This document shows positions 1 to 5,433 of a DNA stretch of 8,663 nt, in pieces. Both the position numbers and the translations under genes were made by a program. Position 1 is the stretch's first letter. Every line of letters begins with the position of its first letter. The stretch is from AWTP1-13 sp039808585 (GTDB lineage: Bacteria; Pseudomonadota; Alphaproteobacteria; Rhizobiales; Hyphomicrobiaceae). The DNA lies in contig JBDHTJ010000193.1 in the NCBI GenBank assembly GCA_039808585.1, positions 1 through 8,663 on the forward strand. Direction: 5' to 3'. The notes under the pieces were generated by a model. It ran no database searches, had not been told where the DNA came from, and worked only from the letters and a program-made list of their open reading frames with translations.

Positions 1-35
1 GCTATCTCGCGGGAAATATCCTCGTCATGGTCGGG

Positions 36-112
36 CGGAGCGTAGCGCAGCCTGGTAGCGCACTTGCTTCGGGAGCAAGGGGTCGGGAGTTCGAATCTCC
101 CCGCTCCGACCA
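36..112 (+). tRNA. tRNA-Pro, anticodon CGG
   Basis: A complete 77-base cloverleaf can be folded by eye. The acceptor arms CGGAGCG (36-42) and CGCTCCG (102-108) pair perfectly. The anticodon stem CTTGC/GCAAG encloses the loop TTCGGGA, which places CGG in the anticodon and identifies a proline tRNA reading CCG. The T arm carries the usual GTTCGAAT-type loop between GGGAG and CTCCC. The discriminator A109 and a genomically encoded CCA (110-112) follow. The gene stands alone, with no second tRNA next to it. Minus-strand open frames across it are shadows of the structured RNA. Confidence 0.97.
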
Positions 113-313
113 ATCCTTTTGATCGCCGATGGCCGGTGAACATCGCGCCGGCACGGGCGTTGCATCCGTTGCCAAAAGCAAGGTATGCCCCGACATGCAC
201 CTCGAGCAGATGATCGCTGCGCACCCTCGCTTCTGACATGCCCTTCCTGCGCCGCTGCCTGCCTGGCGGAGGACGAAGTGAGTTGACCGGGGGAGGCAGT
301 CCTGCGCCGGCGA

Positions 314-646
314 TTACTTGATCTCGTACTTCTCGATCGGATCACCAGACCGAAGTCGCTCGGCGAGCCAATTGGCCATTCGCCCCCGGCCCGACCAAGT
401 CTCACCGGTTGCAGGATCGCGGTACTTGGGTGGCAGCGTGGTTGGCGCCGCTGCCGCAGGGGCCGACGACACCGCCTCCGACGCTGATCCCCGCGAAACG
501 GGACGCCGCATCAAGGCGCGCTGCGGGGGCAGCACCGCGATCAATTCCCAGCCCCGGGCGCCGGCCTCGTTGAGGATATCGATCTCGCGTTGGCGTCCGC
601 GCGCCACGCCCAGATCGATCAGGTCGTATTCCCACTCCAAGTGCAT
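314..646 (-). CDS. DUF4177-like domain fused to H-NS-type DNA-binding domain (110 aa)
   Basis: Two parts are visible. Residues about 4-45 (WEYDLIDLG ... LNEAGARGWELIAVLPP) follow the DUF4177 pattern: a short beta strand, then a helix with LN.aGa.GWELi.V. Residues 47-73 are an Ala/Pro/Ser-rich linker. Residues 74-108 (KYRDPATGETWSGRGRMANWLAE...) match the C-terminal DNA-binding domain of H-NS family nucleoid proteins, with R87-G88-R89 in the place of the AT-hook-like QGR loop. The coiled-coil oligomerisation region of ordinary H-NS proteins is absent. The ATG at 646 was chosen because GGGGGAGAGG sits just upstream and the DUF4177 pattern begins at once; the frame stays open to 865, but that extension looks non-coding. 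By family knowledge the C-terminus should bind AT-rich minor groove; the role of the N-terminus is unknown. It is the first protein gene after the tRNA. Confidence 0.85.
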   Translation of the reverse strand: MHLEWEYDLIDLGVARGRQREIDILNEAGARGWELIAVLPPQRALMRRPVSRGSASEAVSSAPAAAAPTTLPPKYRDPATGETWSGRGRMANWLAERLRSGDPIEKYEIK

Positions 647-896
647 CCTCTCCCCCAGCGAAAGCTGACTTAACGCTGTTCGGAAACGCGCGGGATGTCG
701 AGGCCCCTCTGGGAGTTTTTGATCGTGTGCGTCATTTTTCCACAACGTGATGGGTATGTCATGCCCTCTCTCGCGTCTGAGTCGCCAATTGTACCTCCCC
801 GCCACGAACTGAGACGTTTCACTAGGTGGACCGACCTTCGACGCTCGGCATGCGTAGCCCACCAATGTGAAACTTCAACCGTCAGCGCGAGGCACT
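647..896. other. intergenic stretch, no convincing gene
   Basis: This 250-base stretch lies between two minus-strand genes and should hold the promoter of the H-NS-like gene. A minus-strand frame beginning ATG at about 762 (GAGAGAGG just upstream) encodes only about 30 residues that I do not recognise and ends near 670. I see no tRNA, no strong hairpin and no T-tract terminator. The run TTTTTGATC near 716 is not part of an FNR-type palindrome. Confidence 0.4.
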
Positions 897-1220
897 TCAA
901 CTCGTAGGCTTGCAGCGCTCCCAGATTTCAGAAGAACCACCGGCTCCCTGCGTAACCCGGGCATTCTCTTCATTGAGAAGCTCCACCACGACCTTGGTGC
1001 CGGCCCCGTTCTCGTTCGCCGGTACAATGTACGTGAAGCCATGCCGGTGGTACTCGCCCGTTATCGAATTCCCCCCGGGGGTGACGATGCTGGGTCCGCG
1101 AATGGAAAGGTGCTTGCTGGCATTGCACCAATCTCCGTCGATGGCATCGGCCCGTGCTGCCTGCGGCAGAGCCGCCAATAGCACTGCCATCAGGGCGAGG
1201 GTTCGCGAGAGCGGGGACAT
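897..1220 (-). CDS. small secreted/periplasmic protein with a lone cysteine pair (107 aa)
   Basis: The ATG at 1220 is preceded by AAAGGAGG at ideal spacing, so the start is firm. Residues 1-24 form a signal peptide: Arg6, a Leu/Ala/Val core, then ARA with predicted cleavage between A24 and D25. The mature 83-residue domain opens with DAIDGDWC and closes with EIWERC, so Cys32 and Cys103 are its only cysteines and probably form one disulfide tying its ends together. The middle (IRGPSIVTPGG..ITGEYHRHGFTYIVPANE) has a beta-rich, DGDWC-type pattern that I remember from short uncharacterised alphaproteobacterial proteins, but I cannot name a family. It is divergent from the DapA-family gene across 104 bases. 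It is likely a soluble periplasmic protein of unknown function; nothing suggests an enzyme. Confidence 0.85.
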   Translation of the reverse strand: MSPLSRTLALMAVLLAALPQAARADAIDGDWCNASKHLSIRGPSIVTPGGNSITGEYHRHGFTYIVPANENGAGTKVVVELLNEENARVTQGAGGSSEIWERCKPTS

Positions 1221-1274
1221 CGTTGCCTCCTTTGGCATTCGCAGGCGCGGGGATGGGCGCGCCGCACATAACAA

Positions 1275-1283
1275 TGCTACGAT
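1275..1283 (+). promoter_or_regulatory. possible extended -10 promoter for the DapA-family gene
   Basis: TGCTACGAT reads as an extended -10 (TGnTACGAT) in the short divergent space, about 35 bases upstream of the predicted transcript's start codon. There is no matching -35 box. The assignment rests on consensus resemblance only. Confidence 0.3.
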
Positions 1284-1324
1284 GCCGGCCAAAACGCGAT
1301 GCTGCAAACACGAGGGAGATGACG

Positions 1325-2275
1325 ATGGCGCGTGCATCGATATTCACGGGCGTGGTTCCCGCGCTCATGACCCCTTGCGACACGGCCGGTCGGCCCCGCT
1401 TCGATCTCATGGTGCGCAAGGCCCGCGAGCTTCTCGATGCCGGCATGTCGGCCGTGGTCTATTGCGGCTCGATGGGCGATTGGCCCTTGCTTTCCGACGA
1501 ACAGCGCATGGAAGGCGTGGAGGCGCTGGTACGCAAGGACATCCCCGTCATCGTCGGCACCGGCGCCCAGAGCCCCAGGCGCGCGGCAGCACTTGCCGCA
1601 CACGGGCGCAAGGTGGGCGCAAAGGGCCTCATGGTGATCCCGCGCGTGCTCTCGCGCGGTGCCTCCGCTCAGGCCCAGCGCGCGCACTTCGAGGGCATCC
1701 TGGAAGCAGCAGGTGGCCTCCCTGCCGTGATCTACAACAGCCCCTATTACGGCTTCGAGACGAAGGCCGACCTGTTTTTCGCGCTGCGTGACCGCTATCC
1801 CAATCTCGTCGGCTTCAAGGAGTTCGGCGGGGCAGCGTCGTTGAGCTACGCCGCGCAGCACATCACAGGCGCCGACCCCGACGTGACGCTGATGGTCGGC
1901 GTGGACACCCAGGTGTTCCACGGCTACGTCAACTGCGGTGCCGTCGGCACCATCACCGGCATCGGCAATGTTCTCCCGAAAGAGGTGCTGCAGCTCGTAT
2001 CGCTTTGCGAGAAGGCGGCACGTGGTGACGCGGTGGCGCGCACCCGCGCACAGGAGCTCGAGAAGGCGCTCTATGTCCTTTCGTCGTTCGATGAAGGCGT
2101 CGACCTGGTACTGTTCTACAAGTATCTGATGGTTCTCGAGGGCAATCCTGAATACGAGCATCACTTCGTGGCAACCGACGCCCTATCCCCGAGCCAGCGC
2201 CACTACGCCGAGACACAACTGTCGCTCTTCAAGGCATGGTATGCGCAGTGGAGCAGGACGCGCGCTGAACCTTGA
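1325..2275 (+). CDS. DapA/N-acetylneuraminate lyase family class I aldolase-type enzyme, not a canonical DHDPS (316 aa)
   Basis: The length and motifs fit the DapA (beta/alpha)8-barrel family. Lys165 in GFKEFGG is the Schiff-base lysine and Tyr137 in IYNSPYYG is the catalytic tyrosine (Lys161 and Tyr133 in E. coli DapA). The GTTGE loop of dihydrodipicolinate synthase is replaced by CGSMGDW (47-53), so the Thr-Thr pair is Ser-Met. Tyr142 stands where that enzyme has its substrate-carboxylate arginine (YNVPxRT). The substrate is therefore probably another 2-keto acid or a related imine. Close homologues are, as I recall, common in rhizobia; a hydroxyproline-pathway deaminase role (HypD type) is one possibility, but no such genes lie nearby. 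Of two in-frame ATGs (1319 and 1325) the second has correct spacing from GAGGGAG. The TGA stop lies inside an FNR-type box. Confidence 0.9.
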   Translation: MARASIFTGVVPALMTPCDTAGRPRFDLMVRKARELLDAGMSAVVYCGSMGDWPLLSDEQRMEGVEALVRKDIPVIVGTGAQSPRRAAALAAHGRKVGAKGLMVIPRVLSRGASAQAQRAHFEGILEAAGGLPAVIYNSPYYGFETKADLFFALRDRYPNLVGFKEFGGAASLSYAAQHITGADPDVTLMVGVDTQVFHGYVNCGAVGTITGIGNVLPKEVLQLVSLCEKAARGDAVARTRAQELEKALYVLSSFDEGVDLVLFYKYLMVLEGNPEYEHHFVATDALSPSQRHYAETQLSLFKAWYAQWSRTRAEP

Positions 2276-2285
2276 TCGGGATCAA
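2272..2285. promoter_or_regulatory. perfect FNR/FixK-type box (TTGATCGGGATCAA)
   Basis: The site matches the FNR/FixK/ANR consensus TTGAT-N4-ATCAA at every defined position, and the dyad extends to CCTTGATC-GG-GATCAAGG (2270-2287). It overlaps the TGA stop of the DapA-family gene (2273-2275). It lies about 166 bases before the ATG of the 129-aa gene. A weak -10-like GACATT (2307-2312) would put the start of transcription near 2319, giving a box centre near -40.5, as in class II FNR promoters. The likely target is the 129-aa gene. The FixK-like protein encoded at 5434-6153 is a candidate ligand, or a true FNR encoded elsewhere. Confidence 0.75.
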
Positions 2286-2444
2286 GGGAAACTCTGCCGG
2301 AACGCGGACATTGGCCGTGGCGGGGTCTGAGCCTTCCCTCTTCCTCGGCCATATGGCGGGGAGAGGGAAACCTCGCGGTCTCGAGACGGTGGCTACGATC
2401 ACGAAGACGCCCAGAGACACAAGTGAGAAGAGGAAACGGTTGAG

Positions 2445-2834
2445 ATGACGAAGCTCGAAGAGAAACTGCGCCACGTTCGCCTGGAGCTGGCCCGCGACCA
2501 CGAGTTTCCCAACGGCTCCAACCGGCACGGATACGAGTTCGTGGCCCCCCTCGACGACAACGGCCAGCTCGACCTGGAGGCCTTCAAGAAGCTGAAGGAC
2601 CGCGCCCGCGTGCGCCGTTTCTGGGGCAACGACCCTGTGGAGGTCGGCCACATCCTGCACAAGCGGGGCGGCACCTGGGCCTTCCACTACGACATTCATG
2701 GTGACGCCGAGCACGACGAAGCGGGCTTCCGCTTCGATACGCACAAGTTCGTTCCAGGCGAGTACGTGTCGCTGAAGGAGCAGGATGGCACGCTGCGCAC
2801 TTTCCGCGTGGTGCGCGTGGGTCCTGTGGAGTGA
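2445..2834 (+). CDS. uncharacterised histidine-rich cytosolic protein, probable FNR/FixK target (129 aa)
   Basis: I do not recognise a named family. The protein has no signal peptide or membrane segment and is very charged. It carries nine histidines, several clustered in AFHYDIHGDAEHDE (79-92). The segments RHGYEFVAPLD (27-37), RVRRFWG (55-61), GTWAFHYD (76-83) and PGEYVSLKEQDG..RTFRVVRV (104-125) look like conserved blocks of a compact beta-rich domain, possibly beta-barrel at the C-terminus (GEYVSL then a strand pair). The histidine-acid cluster could bind a metal; that is inference. The start ATG has GAGGAA some 12 bases upstream, a rather distant ribosome site, and no better start exists. 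The FNR-type box at 2272-2285 is the only strong signal upstream. Its stop is four bases from the end of the convergent DUF1194 gene. Confidence 0.85.
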   Translation: MTKLEEKLRHVRLELARDHEFPNGSNRHGYEFVAPLDDNGQLDLEAFKKLKDRARVRRFWGNDPVEVGHILHKRGGTWAFHYDIHGDAEHDEAGFRFDTHKFVPGEYVSLKEQDGTLRTFRVVRVGPVE

Positions 2835-2838
2835 GCGT

Positions 2839-3579
2839 TCAGCCGCGTGGAGCCCGAACGGCCTCAGCCACTTCCTTGATGAGCTTGGAGATGATGGCTT
2901 GGCCGAAGGCTTCGAAATCCTTCGCCTCGATGACGAATGAACTTGGTCCGCCGATGACGTGATCCTCGTAGTACTTCGTCAACCCGCCCGGCGGGTGCGT
3001 GTGCATCGGGTTGAACGACAACGGCACCTCGCTCAAGATCACGAGGCCGTTGATCACCACGCCTTGCTCCACAGCCTGATCCCGCGCAACCGCGACATCG
3101 CGACCGGAATTGTTGGTACCATCGCCTGAAACGTCGATGACCCGGCGCGGCGCGGCAAAAGGGCTGCGCCGCAGCTGCGCCATCGAGTAGTCTATCGCGC
3201 CGCTGATGGAGGTCCGCCCCATGAAGAGACGGGGCGCCTCGCGCACCTGTTGTGCGGCCCTGTCTGCATCAGCGGCGTTTGCGATCATCGTCCAGTCGAG
3301 CACCACGGCTTGATCACCGTCACCGGACCACTCCAGGAACAATAGGCCGATCCGGCCCTTCGCGCCCGCCGTCATCGCGCGCACCACGCGCGGATCTGAG
3401 ATGGCGTTGGCGAAGCCGCCTCGCTGCAGGCGGAACTTCCTCTCGTCCACGCTGCGCGATACGTCCGCCGCGAGCACGAGCAGTAGATCGACATCCTCCT
3501 CCTGCGCTTGCGCGGGAAGCCCGACGCCATCGAGCGCCAGTATCAGAACCGCCAGGCAGATGAGAAAAACGCGCTTCAG
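2839..3579 (-). CDS. DUF1194 / vWFA-like secreted protein, apparent CTG start (246 aa)
   Basis: The frame encodes a von Willebrand A-type fold with a complete MIDAS metal site: D39-V-S41-R-S43, Thr123 in GRTSISGAI and Asp149 in VIDVSGDG. This is the pattern of DUF1194 proteins, secreted and of unknown function. The first standard start in frame is GTG at 3477, but it begins in the middle of the first beta strand. The frame continues upstream to encode KRVFLICLAVLILA...LPAQA, a good signal peptide cleaved after A25, followed by QEEDVDLLLVLAADVS. Above that the only candidate is CTG at 3579, seven bases after GAGGAG, with an in-frame TGA just before it. An ATG at 3586 has no ribosome site of its own and is in another frame. 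Either CTG is the real start or one base is wrong or mutated here. The response-regulator gene lies upstream on the same strand, 162 bases away. Confidence 0.82.
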   Translation of the reverse strand: MKRVFLICLAVLILALDGVGLPAQAQEEDVDLLLVLAADVSRSVDERKFRLQRGGFANAISDPRVVRAMTAGAKGRIGLLFLEWSGDGDQAVVLDWTMIANAADADRAAQQVREAPRLFMGRTSISGAIDYSMAQLRRSPFAAPRRVIDVSGDGTNNSGRDVAVARDQAVEQGVVINGLVILSEVPLSFNPMHTHPPGGLTKYYEDHVIGGPSSFVIEAKDFEAFGQAIISKLIKEVAEAVRAPRG

Positions 3580-3621
3580 CGATCATCTCCTCAGTGCATG
3601 CGTGACACGCTCAATCAAACA

Positions 3622-3678
3622 CTTGCAGCACGTCCGTACAGCCAATCTCGGCTGCATCACGGTTAGACATGCTGCAAG
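3622..3678. repeat. nested inverted repeat, possible leader hairpin or operator
   Basis: The perfect nine-base arms CTTGCAGCA (3622-3630) and TGCTGCAAG (3670-3678) enclose two shorter nested pairings: CCGT/ACGG (3634-3637 with 3659-3662) and CAGCC/GGCTG (3639-3643 with 3650-3654). Together they form one long imperfect hairpin of 57 bases. It lies 43-99 bases before the DUF1194 start and after the response-regulator stop. No T-tract follows on either strand, so it is not an ordinary terminator. A leader structure, an operator or a small RNA are all possible. Confidence 0.4.
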
Positions 3679-3741
3679 AGCAAGGCCCGCTCGGCAAGCC
3701 TAAACTGGAATCACAGGCTCACAGTCGATGCGCAAAGCGCC

Positions 3742-4455
3742 TCAAAGACGTCGCGCATCGGCCGTGAAAACGTAACCCACGCCACGCACCGTCTTGATGA
3801 GAGCGGGATTGTTCGGATCGGCCTCGATCCGTTTCCGCAGCCGGCCGACGAGGGCATCAATGGATCGGTCGAGCGGCGACCATTCATGCCCCTTGAGCAT
3901 GTCCATGATGTTGTCCCGCGACAGCACGCGCCGCGGCCGCTTGACGAAGATGTGCAAGAGGTTGAACTCCGCAGTTGTCAGTTCGCACGGGGCCCCGCTG
4001 CGCATGAGTTGGCGCCGGCCAATGTCGAGCACATGTTCCTCGAATTCGTAGCGCTCGTCTTCGCTGCTTCCCTGCAGGGGTTCGACACTGGCATAGCGGC
4101 GCAGCACGGCGCGCACCCGCGCCAGCACTTCGCGCAACTGGAACGGCTTGGTGATGTAGTCGTCCGCCCCGAGTTCCAGGCCCACGACACGATCGATGGT
4201 GTCTCCCTTGCCCGTGATCATGATGATGGGCACGTTGCGCTTGGCCCTGATTTCACGGGCGAGTTCCAACCCATCCTCACCGCCCAGCGTCAGGTCGAGG
4301 GTGACGAGAACCAGGTCACGGTCCTCGAGGTGCGCGCGCATTTCTGCGCCATTGCGCGCCTCGGCCACGGAGAAGCCGTCGCGCTCGAAGCACTTTCGCA
4401 AAAGCGTACGAATCTCGGCCTCGTCGTCGACGACGAGTATTTGGCTTTGGGGCAT
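3742..4455 (-). CDS. OmpR-family two-component response regulator, orphan (237 aa)
   Basis: Residues 1-120 form a receiver domain with the acidic pair D10-D11, the phosphoacceptor D54 (VTLDLTLGG), the switch residue T81 (MITGKGD) and K103 (ITKPF). Residues about 130-233 are an OmpR/PhoB winged helix (LTTAEFNLLHIF, RVLSRDNIMDML, RSIDALVGRLRKRIE, IKTVRGVGYVF). All receiver residues needed for phosphorylation are intact, so it should act as a phosphorylation-dependent DNA-binding regulator in the cytoplasm. No histidine kinase lies in the window, so its partner is unknown. Start at the ATG (4455), with only a weak GTGACGG ribosome site. A good sigma-70 promoter lies just upstream (4488-4515). 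It most resembles the TorR/OmpR subgroup, but target genes cannot be inferred. Confidence 0.95.
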   Translation of the reverse strand: MPQSQILVVDDEAEIRTLLRKCFERDGFSVAEARNGAEMRAHLEDRDLVLVTLDLTLGGEDGLELAREIRAKRNVPIIMITGKGDTIDRVVGLELGADDYITKPFQLREVLARVRAVLRRYASVEPLQGSSEDERYEFEEHVLDIGRRQLMRSGAPCELTTAEFNLLHIFVKRPRRVLSRDNIMDMLKGHEWSPLDRSIDALVGRLRKRIEADPNNPALIKTVRGVGYVFTADARRL

Positions 4456-4487
4456 CCGTCACGAAGCAGACTGAGGATAGAGCCTGC

Positions 4488-4515
4488 ATTGTAAGCCGGA
4501 GCCCCGCCATGGCAA
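4488..4515 (-). promoter_or_regulatory. sigma-70-type promoter of the response-regulator gene
   Basis: On the minus strand TTGCCA (4515 to 4510) and TACAAT (4493 to 4488) are separated by 16 bases. Each matches five of six consensus positions. Transcription would start near 4481, leaving a leader of about 26 bases before the ATG. This is the best housekeeping-type promoter in the window. Confidence 0.6.
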
Positions 4516-4599
4516 GCGCGAGCTATGGCTGCAGCGCCACCTCAAGACGAGGAAGAAAAACAATTTTTTTCAAAGTGTTACAGAACTTTCGGAGACCAA

Positions 4600-4625
4600 A
4601 TGGGTGGTCTTTCACCACCACCCAT
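4600..4625. repeat. hairpin ATGGGTGGT/ACCACCCAT downstream of the universal stress protein gene
   Basis: A perfect nine-base stem with an eight-base loop lies in the 237-base space between the universal stress protein gene end and the response-regulator start. A seven-T run lies at 4564-4570 on the plus strand, but the minus-strand gene would read it as A. With no T-run directly after the stem in either direction, it is at best a factor-assisted terminator or an operator. The rest of this gap is AT-rich around 4550-4600 and holds no gene. Confidence 0.35.
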
Positions 4626-4692
4626 ATTTCGCATGCGGCACACCCCGCGAAATCCCCCGCTCCGCGCGCTCCGACAATCCGTTTGCAAGCAC

Positions 4693-5127
4693 CTATTTGT
4701 AAACGAGCACCGGCACCTTGCTGAGGGTGAGCACTCGGCTCGCCTGGCTACCCAGGAAAGCCCGGGCGATCCCTCTGCGCCCGTGCGAGCTGAGTACGAT
4801 CAGGTCACAGCCCTTTGCCTCGGCGGTCTCCACGATCCCCTCAGCGGGGAAATTCGTGACGTGCAGGGTCTCGCAGGCCACGCCCTGCTTGTCGGCGAGC
4901 GCCCTTGCGGCACTAAGCACGGTGTTTGCCGTCTCGGCCGCCGCCTTCTCGTATTCCTCGAGCGGGAATGAAAACGCAGCCTCCCCCACGATCATGGATT
5001 TCCATGGCTCGATGGCGATCATGATCGTCACCTTGGCGCCGATATGCTTGGCCATCTCCAGCCCCGCGATCACGCCCTTGCTCGCAAGTTCCGATCCATC
5101 CGTAGCAATCAGGATGTGCTTGAACAT
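4693..5127 (-). CDS. universal stress protein, UspA family (144 aa)
   Basis: This is a single UspA domain of normal length. The N-terminal strand FKHILIATDGSE (2-13) carries the conserved Asp10 that contacts adenine in ATP-binding members. The C-terminal signature LSSHGRRGIARAFLGSQ (112-128) is the G-2x-G-9x-G(S/T) nucleotide loop with the first Gly replaced by Ser, a mild change seen in many related proteins. It ends VPVLVYK as expected. The GGAGG seven bases before ATG 5127 fixes the start. The protein is cytosolic and probably supports survival under stress, growth arrest or low oxygen. A perfect FNR/FixK-type box lies upstream at 5200-5213, and the FixK-like regulator is divergent, which argues for oxygen-responsive control. 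Confidence 0.95.
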   Translation of the reverse strand: MFKHILIATDGSELASKGVIAGLEMAKHIGAKVTIMIAIEPWKSMIVGEAAFSFPLEEYEKAAAETANTVLSAARALADKQGVACETLHVTNFPAEGIVETAEAKGCDLIVLSSHGRRGIARAFLGSQASRVLTLSKVPVLVYK

Positions 5128-5166
5128 GGCGTTCCTCCCAATGCGTTTCGCGCGGTTGCTTCGTTG

Positions 5167-5178
5167 AATGTAACGATA
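5167..5178 (-). promoter_or_regulatory. candidate -10 region of the universal stress protein gene
   Basis: On the minus strand TATCGT (5178 to 5173) and the overlapping TACATT (5172 to 5167) each match four of six positions of the -10 consensus. The first would put the transcription start near 5166, 40.5 bases from the centre of the FNR-type box, which is the class II activator geometry. No -35 hexamer is evident, as expected for an activator-dependent promoter. Confidence 0.45.
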
Positions 5179-5199
5179 GCGCCGAGGGTGCCGGCTGCC

Positions 5200-5213
5200 T
5201 TGACGTGCGTCAA
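5200..5213. promoter_or_regulatory. perfectly symmetric FNR/FixK-type box (TTGACGTGCGTCAA)
   Basis: The arms TTGAC and GTCAA are perfectly complementary with a four-base spacer, fitting the FixK/FNR pattern TTGAY-N4-RTCAA. It lies 73 bases before the universal stress protein ATG on the minus strand and about 220 bases before the FixK-like gene on the plus strand. It could therefore activate the former and also affect expression of the latter. Confidence 0.7.
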
Positions 5214-5433
5214 GCAACGGTTCTGAAATCGAAAAAACAGAGAAAAAGATTTAAACACAATGCTCTAAAAAGTGAGCGTCATGCGGGCAGCCACCGGCAG
5301 GAGCCTGATTGATGCGTACACGCCATCGAAATCCCGATCCGCCTGTTACAAAAAATTACAAATCTGGCGAACCGCTGCAGCATGGCCCTGGTGTCTTGTG
5401 AGCCACCTGATGCGCACCCGAATGGAGCTGCAG
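5214..5433. other. divergent intergenic region between universal stress protein and FixK-like genes
   Basis: With the usp leader the gene-free interval spans about 306 bases (5128-5433). Its middle (5221-5275) is A-rich and unlike the GC-rich surroundings, as expected for promoters. A direct repeat TTACAAAAAA/TTACAAATCT with a ten-base period occurs at 5346-5365, the geometry of tandem response-regulator half-sites. The FixK frame stays open through this region back to a GTG at 5272, but there is no ribosome site there and the encoded residues have no family resemblance. Confidence 0.4.

Noticed and set aside
129..236. A 35-codon plus-strand frame directly after the tRNA
   Set aside because: It has no ribosome site, lies 17 bases after the tRNA and has no recognisable sequence.
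716..733. TTGATCGTGTGCGTCA as a third FNR-type box
   Set aside because: The half-sites are not at the four-base spacing and the second arm does not end in CAA.
1277..2164. Long minus-strand open frame opposite the DapA-family gene
   Set aside because: The plus strand encodes a clear family member there; this frame is a high-GC shadow, as are the minus-strand frames opposite the FixK-like and phasin genes.
102..4680. CGCTCCGACCAATCC at the tRNA 3' end and CGCTCCGACAATCC at 4667-4680 as possible attachment sites of an island
   Set aside because: The match is short, has one gap, sits in low-complexity GC sequence, and no integrase or other mobility gene lies between the copies.
5272..5433. N-terminal extension of the FixK-like protein from GTG 5272
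   Set aside because: There is no ribosome site, the residues do not resemble the family, and the two extra cysteines do not form a cluster motif. It also covers the A-rich promoter region.
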